Position numbers and translations under genes: made by a program. From NCBI GenBank assembly GCA_029983695.1, contig JASBZB010000007.1:1-64000 (forward strand): a stretch of DNA of 64,000 nt, given 5' to 3'. How positions within the stretch are numbered: the first letter of the stretch is position 1; each line of letters begins with the position of its first letter. This document shows, in pieces, positions 60,639 to 64,000 of this stretch. This stretch comes from Lutispora sp003527145 (GTDB lineage Bacteria; Bacillota; Clostridia; Lutisporales; Lutisporaceae). The notes beneath the pieces were generated by a model. That model had not been told where the DNA came from. It worked only from the letters and a program-made list of their open reading frames with translations, and did no database searches.

Positions 60639-61535
60639 ATGAAAAGATTTCTGATCGGTCAGTTTGACAAATTTGATATCGCTAGGCAAAACAGAGATTT
60701 CAGGGATTATTTTTTCGGAATCGAAGTCAATCAAATTGAGTCTATTGAGGAACTGCGGATATTGAAAGACAATATAAGCAGCGGAAACCTGAAAGTAGGC
60801 ATTCATTTTCCATTGCTGAAGAACCAATGGAGATCCAGAGATCCCCAATATCTTTCTAAAGATAAGGTTACCTATGAAGAATCCATTAGTTATATGGAAA
60901 ATGAATTTGTCAGGGCAGAAGAGTTAAATCCGGACTATATTTTGCTTCATTATCCAAAGCCGGTGATATTAGATGATAATGTTGATTGGAAAATCTGGAG
61001 GTTTTCAGATGATACCGAGTATTACTATGAATCTGAAATGCCCTATGAGTATTTTGAGGAGAGAAGCAGGAATTTCTTTCAAATATTATCTGAGAAAGGA
61101 ATTAAGCATAATTTTACCCCGGTGTTAGAATTGGATGCACTGAATAGATATATATATGACACAAACCTTCTGGAAGGCTTGCTGGACGATTATCCAAATA
61201 TCAGGCTATGCCTTGATTTCGGAAGAATCCACCTGCAGGATTGTATTGACCATAATTTCAGCGGATTGGATATAGTTAAAAAGTTCGGCAGGTATGCTCA
61301 TTTAGTGCATTTATGGAATGCCAGGATCAGTGAAACAGGGCATTATCCTGCACTTAGCTCTTTGAAGCCGGAAGATGGCTGGGGCGATATGGCGGCATAC
61401 TTTAGGACCTTAAATGAAGTAAATGGGAGCTATAAGGTTCTGTTTGAGCATAAGTCCCATTTGATAAGCGATGCGGAGCTGGAAGAATGCTATCAATGGG
61501 TAGGCAGGCTGTGCGGCCTGCGGAATGGGATATAA
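60639..61535 (+). CDS. TIM-barrel protein, AP-endonuclease-2/xylose isomerase-like
   Basis: 298 residues. LKVGIHFPLL, DYILLHYPKP, TPVLELDALN, LCLDFGRIHL, HLVHLWNA, and VLFEHKS place metal-type ligands (H, E, D, H, E) on successive strands of a TIM barrel of the AP_endonuc_2 group. Likely a sugar isomerase or epimerase. Substrate unknown. RBS AGGAGGAG. An extended -10, TGGTAATAT, is about 50 nt upstream. Confidence 0.8.
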   Translation: MKRFLIGQFDKFDIARQNRDFRDYFFGIEVNQIESIEELRILKDNISSGNLKVGIHFPLLKNQWRSRDPQYLSKDKVTYEESISYMENEFVRAEELNPDYILLHYPKPVILDDNVDWKIWRFSDDTEYYYESEMPYEYFEERSRNFFQILSEKGIKHNFTPVLELDALNRYIYDTNLLEGLLDDYPNIRLCLDFGRIHLQDCIDHNFSGLDIVKKFGRYAHLVHLWNARISETGHYPALSSLKPEDGWGDMAAYFRTLNEVNGSYKVLFEHKSHLISDAELEECYQWVGRLCGLRNGI

Positions 61536-61583
61536 TGTATGAGAAGGTCTGAATTCATAACTGTAAGTACAAAGGAGGGCTAC

Positions 61584-62036
61584 ATGATGAGAAGGCTTGA
61601 TTTGCAAGACAAAGAGACAGCCGAGAAGGTGCTGGAATTGCAGGCGGCTTCATATAAAATCGAGGCGCAGATCATAGGTTTTTATGATATACCGCCTTTA
61701 AAGGATACTATAGACAGCCTAAGAAAGTCCGGCGAAATATTTTATGGGTATTTTGAAGATGAGGTATTAGCCGGAATAATTTCCTATAAAGTTATAGAAA
61801 ACACTCTGGATATTCATCGGGTTGCAGTACACCCAAGCTTTTTCAGGATGGGCATTGCACAAAAAATGGTGAATTTTATAGAAGGGGCGGAAGTCGGCAT
61901 AAATAAGGTAGTAGTATGCACCGGAAAGGAAAATAAACCGGCGGTGAACTTATACTTGAAAAATGGATATAAAAAAACAGAAGATATTGAGATCGGCAGA
62001 AATGTCTATTTGACTGCATTTGAAAAGATAATATAA
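61584..62036 (+). CDS. GNAT family acetyltransferase
   Basis: 150 residues. LDIHRVAVHPSFFRMGIAQKMVNFI gives the acetyl-CoA loop (FFRMGIAQKM, R-x-x-G-x-A), and VVVCTGKENKPAVNLYLKNGYKK is the C-terminal signature. ATG 61584 has AGGAGG 5 nt upstream; an in-frame ATG 61539 just after the previous stop lacks one. Confidence 0.88.
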   Translation: MMRRLDLQDKETAEKVLELQAASYKIEAQIIGFYDIPPLKDTIDSLRKSGEIFYGYFEDEVLAGIISYKVIENTLDIHRVAVHPSFFRMGIAQKMVNFIEGAEVGINKVVVCTGKENKPAVNLYLKNGYKKTEDIEIGRNVYLTAFEKII

Positions 62037-62099
62037 TATAAATATGCACAAGCATTAGGGATATTGATTGTTTTAAAGTATATTGAGAGGAGAATCTCT

Positions 62100-62537
62100 A
62101 TGAGTGAAAAAGCGGATTTAGCAGTTAAATGCTTCGGCGAAGGCTTTAGCTGTGCCCAAGCGGTATTTACATCTTATTGTGAAGATTATAATCTGGATAA
62201 GGAAACGGCTTTGAAGATAGCCGGAGCATTCGGAGGCGGAATGGGATATATCGGTGAGACATGCGGAGCTGTCACAGGAGCGTTTATGCTGATTGGACTT
62301 AAGTACGGAAAATACAGGACGGAGGATAATGTATCCAAAGATAAGACATATTCAGCTATACAAGAATTTACCAGACGTTTTAAAGCTGAGTTCGGGTCTG
62401 TAAAATGCACCGAATTGATCAAATATGATTTAAGCATAGCTGAAGAGCTAAATAAAGCCAAAGAGGCAGAAGCTTTCAAGCATACCTGCTCCGGACTGGT
62501 AAAAAGGGCGGTAGAAATCATCGAAGAAATACTGTAA
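62100..62537 (+). CDS. C_GCAxxG_C_C family protein
   Basis: 145 residues. GFSCAQAVF, AFGGGMGYIGETCGAVTGAFMLIGL, and VKCTEL...HTCSGLV follow the family pattern with four spaced cysteines. Members are thought to bind a metal or cluster in anaerobes; activity unknown. ATG 62100 has GAGAGGAG 7 nt upstream. Confidence 0.88.
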   Translation: MSEKADLAVKCFGEGFSCAQAVFTSYCEDYNLDKETALKIAGAFGGGMGYIGETCGAVTGAFMLIGLKYGKYRTEDNVSKDKTYSAIQEFTRRFKAEFGSVKCTELIKYDLSIAEELNKAKEAEAFKHTCSGLVKRAVEIIEEIL

Positions 62538-62566
62538 TGAATTGCCCGTGGCAGTTATGGAAGCAG

Positions 62567-62580
62567 TCCGGGCTCCCGGA
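62567..62580. terminator. Possible hairpin between convergent genes
   Basis: TCCGGGCTCCCGGA is a perfect 14-nt palindrome in the gap between two convergent genes. No T-run follows, so termination is only suggested. Confidence 0.35.
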
Positions 62581-62613
62581 TGTTCAATTCCAAGGCTGAA
62601 ATCTCATATTTGG

Positions 62614-64000
62614 TTATACTTGTTTCTCTAAAAAATTATCAATCTTAAAGGAATACATCAGCTCAAAGAGCAATTTGGAGTCGTCAAAGTTTGAACCGCA
62701 TATTTCTTCTATGCGCTGCTTGCGATAGTTCAAAGTATTCCTGTGCAGATATAGTATATCGGCGGTCTTTTTCATATTAAAGCCTGTTTCCGTTAGTGCT
62801 TTTAGGGTATTATAAAACTCTGTTCCCTTTTCATGATCATAGCTGCGCAGCTTGGCCAATGCGGGGTGGCAAAACTTTCCTAATCGTATTTCCAGCGGAA
62901 TTGTGCTAAGCATAGAATAAAAACTATATTCTGTGTAGTTATGTATATTCTCTTCACTGCCAAGAAGCTGTGCAAAACGAATAGCTTCATCTGCTTGGTT
63001 ATAATAGTTTGCAAAAAAGCTGGGCTGAGTAAAGGCGTTGCTTATCCCCACCTGCAGATGATCGTCTTTAGCCAAAGACTTTAGCTTTTCCAATTGGGAA
63101 GAGTCTATATTATAAGCATCATTCAAAGGTAGTATTAAGACCAGCTCCTTTCGATAATAAAGCGAAGGAGCTTTATCAAAAATTCTTTGAAGCCTGCTCA
63201 TCAATTCTTCCTTAATATAATTATGGCCATGATAATAAGAAGGACGTGCAATGAGAACTCTCATGCATTCAGGAAATAGGAGATCACTAGCCTGAATGCG
63301 GGCATTGGCATGTTCCGGATCGATACCCGTAAGCATATCGGTAAGAATACTCTGATAAAGGTAAGAACGGAGTCCTACATCATCCTGATTGCGAAGTATC
63401 ATCTCGCCAGCGGCTTGACTGATCAATGGCAAGAGTTCTTTGCTATGAGAATCGATGGGTGAATTGAACTGCAGCATGAATACATATCCTAAAAGACGAT
63501 CCTCAGAAACAATCTTGCTGCAGAGATAAACGAGCTGGTTGTCAGAACATATACTGATAAAGGCCTCCGAATTTTTAGGGGATATTTTTTTTAACCTTAT
63601 TTGCTTAATATGATCCATAAACTCATAGGGACAATATCCTCTTTCTACACTCTGTATCCACAAAGTATCAGGGACATCAAAAGGGCTGGAATGGGCTAAT
63701 ATCTTGCCGCTTATATCAAGAACCACAAGAGGATTTCCGCAAGCCTTTGCTGTCTCGCACAAAATGGCAGATAGACCTTTGCCATCTAATATCATTTTAA
63801 GCATTCTTGAATAAGCTTGTTCTGCTTTTAGGGATTTAATCAAATCCTGCTTTATCAAGTTAAATATAGCAGCAAATTCACTTTCTTTTATTTGAGCACT
63901 ATTAAATAAAAATTTAACATTATTTTGGGAAATATCATCAAAATATAAAAGGCAAGGCGGAGGACTAATCTCCTTGTTTAACTGTGCTAAGTGACCAATA
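62614..64000 (-). CDS. PucR-family transcriptional regulator, 5' end outside window
   Basis: The frame stays open from the stop at 62614 to the window edge (at least 461 residues). A TTG at 63858 would give 414 residues, but the upstream reading GHLAQLNKEISPPPCLLYFD and what follows looks like genuine PucR-type sequence, so the true start is probably beyond 64000. LDISGKILAHSSPFD resembles the family's sensor block. The C-terminal helix-turn-helix reads NMKKTADILYLHRNTLNYRKQRIEEICG, diagnostic of PucR/CdaR regulators. It may control a catabolic operon to its left or right. Confidence 0.85.
   Translation of the reverse strand, partial: IGHLAQLNKEISPPPCLLYFDDISQNNVKFLFNSAQIKESEFAAIFNLIKQDLIKSLKAEQAYSRMLKMILDGKGLSAILCETAKACGNPLVVLDISGKILAHSSPFDVPDTLWIQSVERGYCPYEFMDHIKQIRLKKISPKNSEAFISICSDNQLVYLCSKIVSEDRLLGYVFMLQFNSPIDSHSKELLPLISQAAGEMILRNQDDVGLRSYLYQSILTDMLTGIDPEHANARIQASDLLFPECMRVLIARPSYYHGHNYIKEELMSRLQRIFDKAPSLYYRKELVLILPLNDAYNIDSSQLEKLKSLAKDDHLQVGISNAFTQPSFFANYYNQADEAIRFAQLLGSEENIHNYTEYSFYSMLSTIPLEIRLGKFCHPALAKLRSYDHEKGTEFYNTLKALTETGFNMKKTADILYLHRNTLNYRKQRIEEICGSNFDDSKLLFELMYSFKIDNFLEKQV

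Noticed and set aside
1..64000. CRISPR array or tRNA/rRNA genes
   Set aside because: No regularly spaced direct repeats and no tRNA or rRNA sequence were recognised by eye.

Overview
The window looks like chromosome from a low-GC, anaerobic, Clostridia-type member of the Bacillota. The evidence is A+T-rich DNA, strong AGGAGG ribosome binding sites, frequent TTG/GTG starts, Gram-positive lipoprotein signals, a MurT/GatD pair, a sigma-54 enhancer-binding regulator, a PucR regulator, a C_GCAxxG_C_C protein and a DUF3795 protein. No rRNA, tRNA or CRISPR array was seen.

Region 1 (about 0.1-29.5 kb) is an accessory array. Nearly every gene lies on the + strand and is a single short gene with its own RBS: SAM methyltransferases, GNAT acetyltransferases, Nudix hydrolases, small lipoproteins, SH3 proteins, an alpha/beta hydrolase, a beta-lactamase-like hydrolase, an MccF-like S66 peptidase and a lone 5'-3' exonuclease. 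Between them lie gene fragments. In the first 20 kb several gaps hold imperfect palindromes of about 105-150 nt that look like integron attC sites. They have outer boxes of the form RYYYAAC / GTTRRRY, inner paired boxes, and a shared central motif in several copies. In two cassettes the 5' end is complementary to the 3' end well beyond the core (17/18 and 13/15 positions). I read this as a decayed integron-type cassette array. No integrase gene is in the window.

Region 2 (29.6-34.5 kb) is a tight four-gene operon: a GH125-like glycosidase, a nitrilase-fold protein that has lost its catalytic triad, an intact nitrilase-fold protein, and a GPH sugar:cation symporter. A six-repeat PLL-type lectin gene follows.

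Region 3 (36.0-48.4 kb) holds an HD-GYP protein, a sigma-54 activator, a textbook -24/-12 promoter with an upstream palindromic enhancer, and then lysA, a complete peptide ABC importer and an M55 D-aminopeptidase. Together they suggest induced uptake and breakdown of peptides, possibly cell-wall peptides that yield DAP.

Region 4 (48.4-50.8 kb) is a second small accessory patch. Its two GNAT genes are the intact relatives of two GNAT fragments at 1.8-2.3 kb. Region 5 (50.8-55.8 kb) has murT-gatD on the minus strand, a structured RNA-like element resembling an IS605/TnpB right end, and a polar amino-acid ABC importer. Region 6 (55.8-64 kb) has a MarR regulator divergent from a heterodimeric ABC exporter, a TIM-barrel protein, a GNAT, a C_GCAxxG_C_C protein, and a PucR-type regulator whose 5' end runs off the window.
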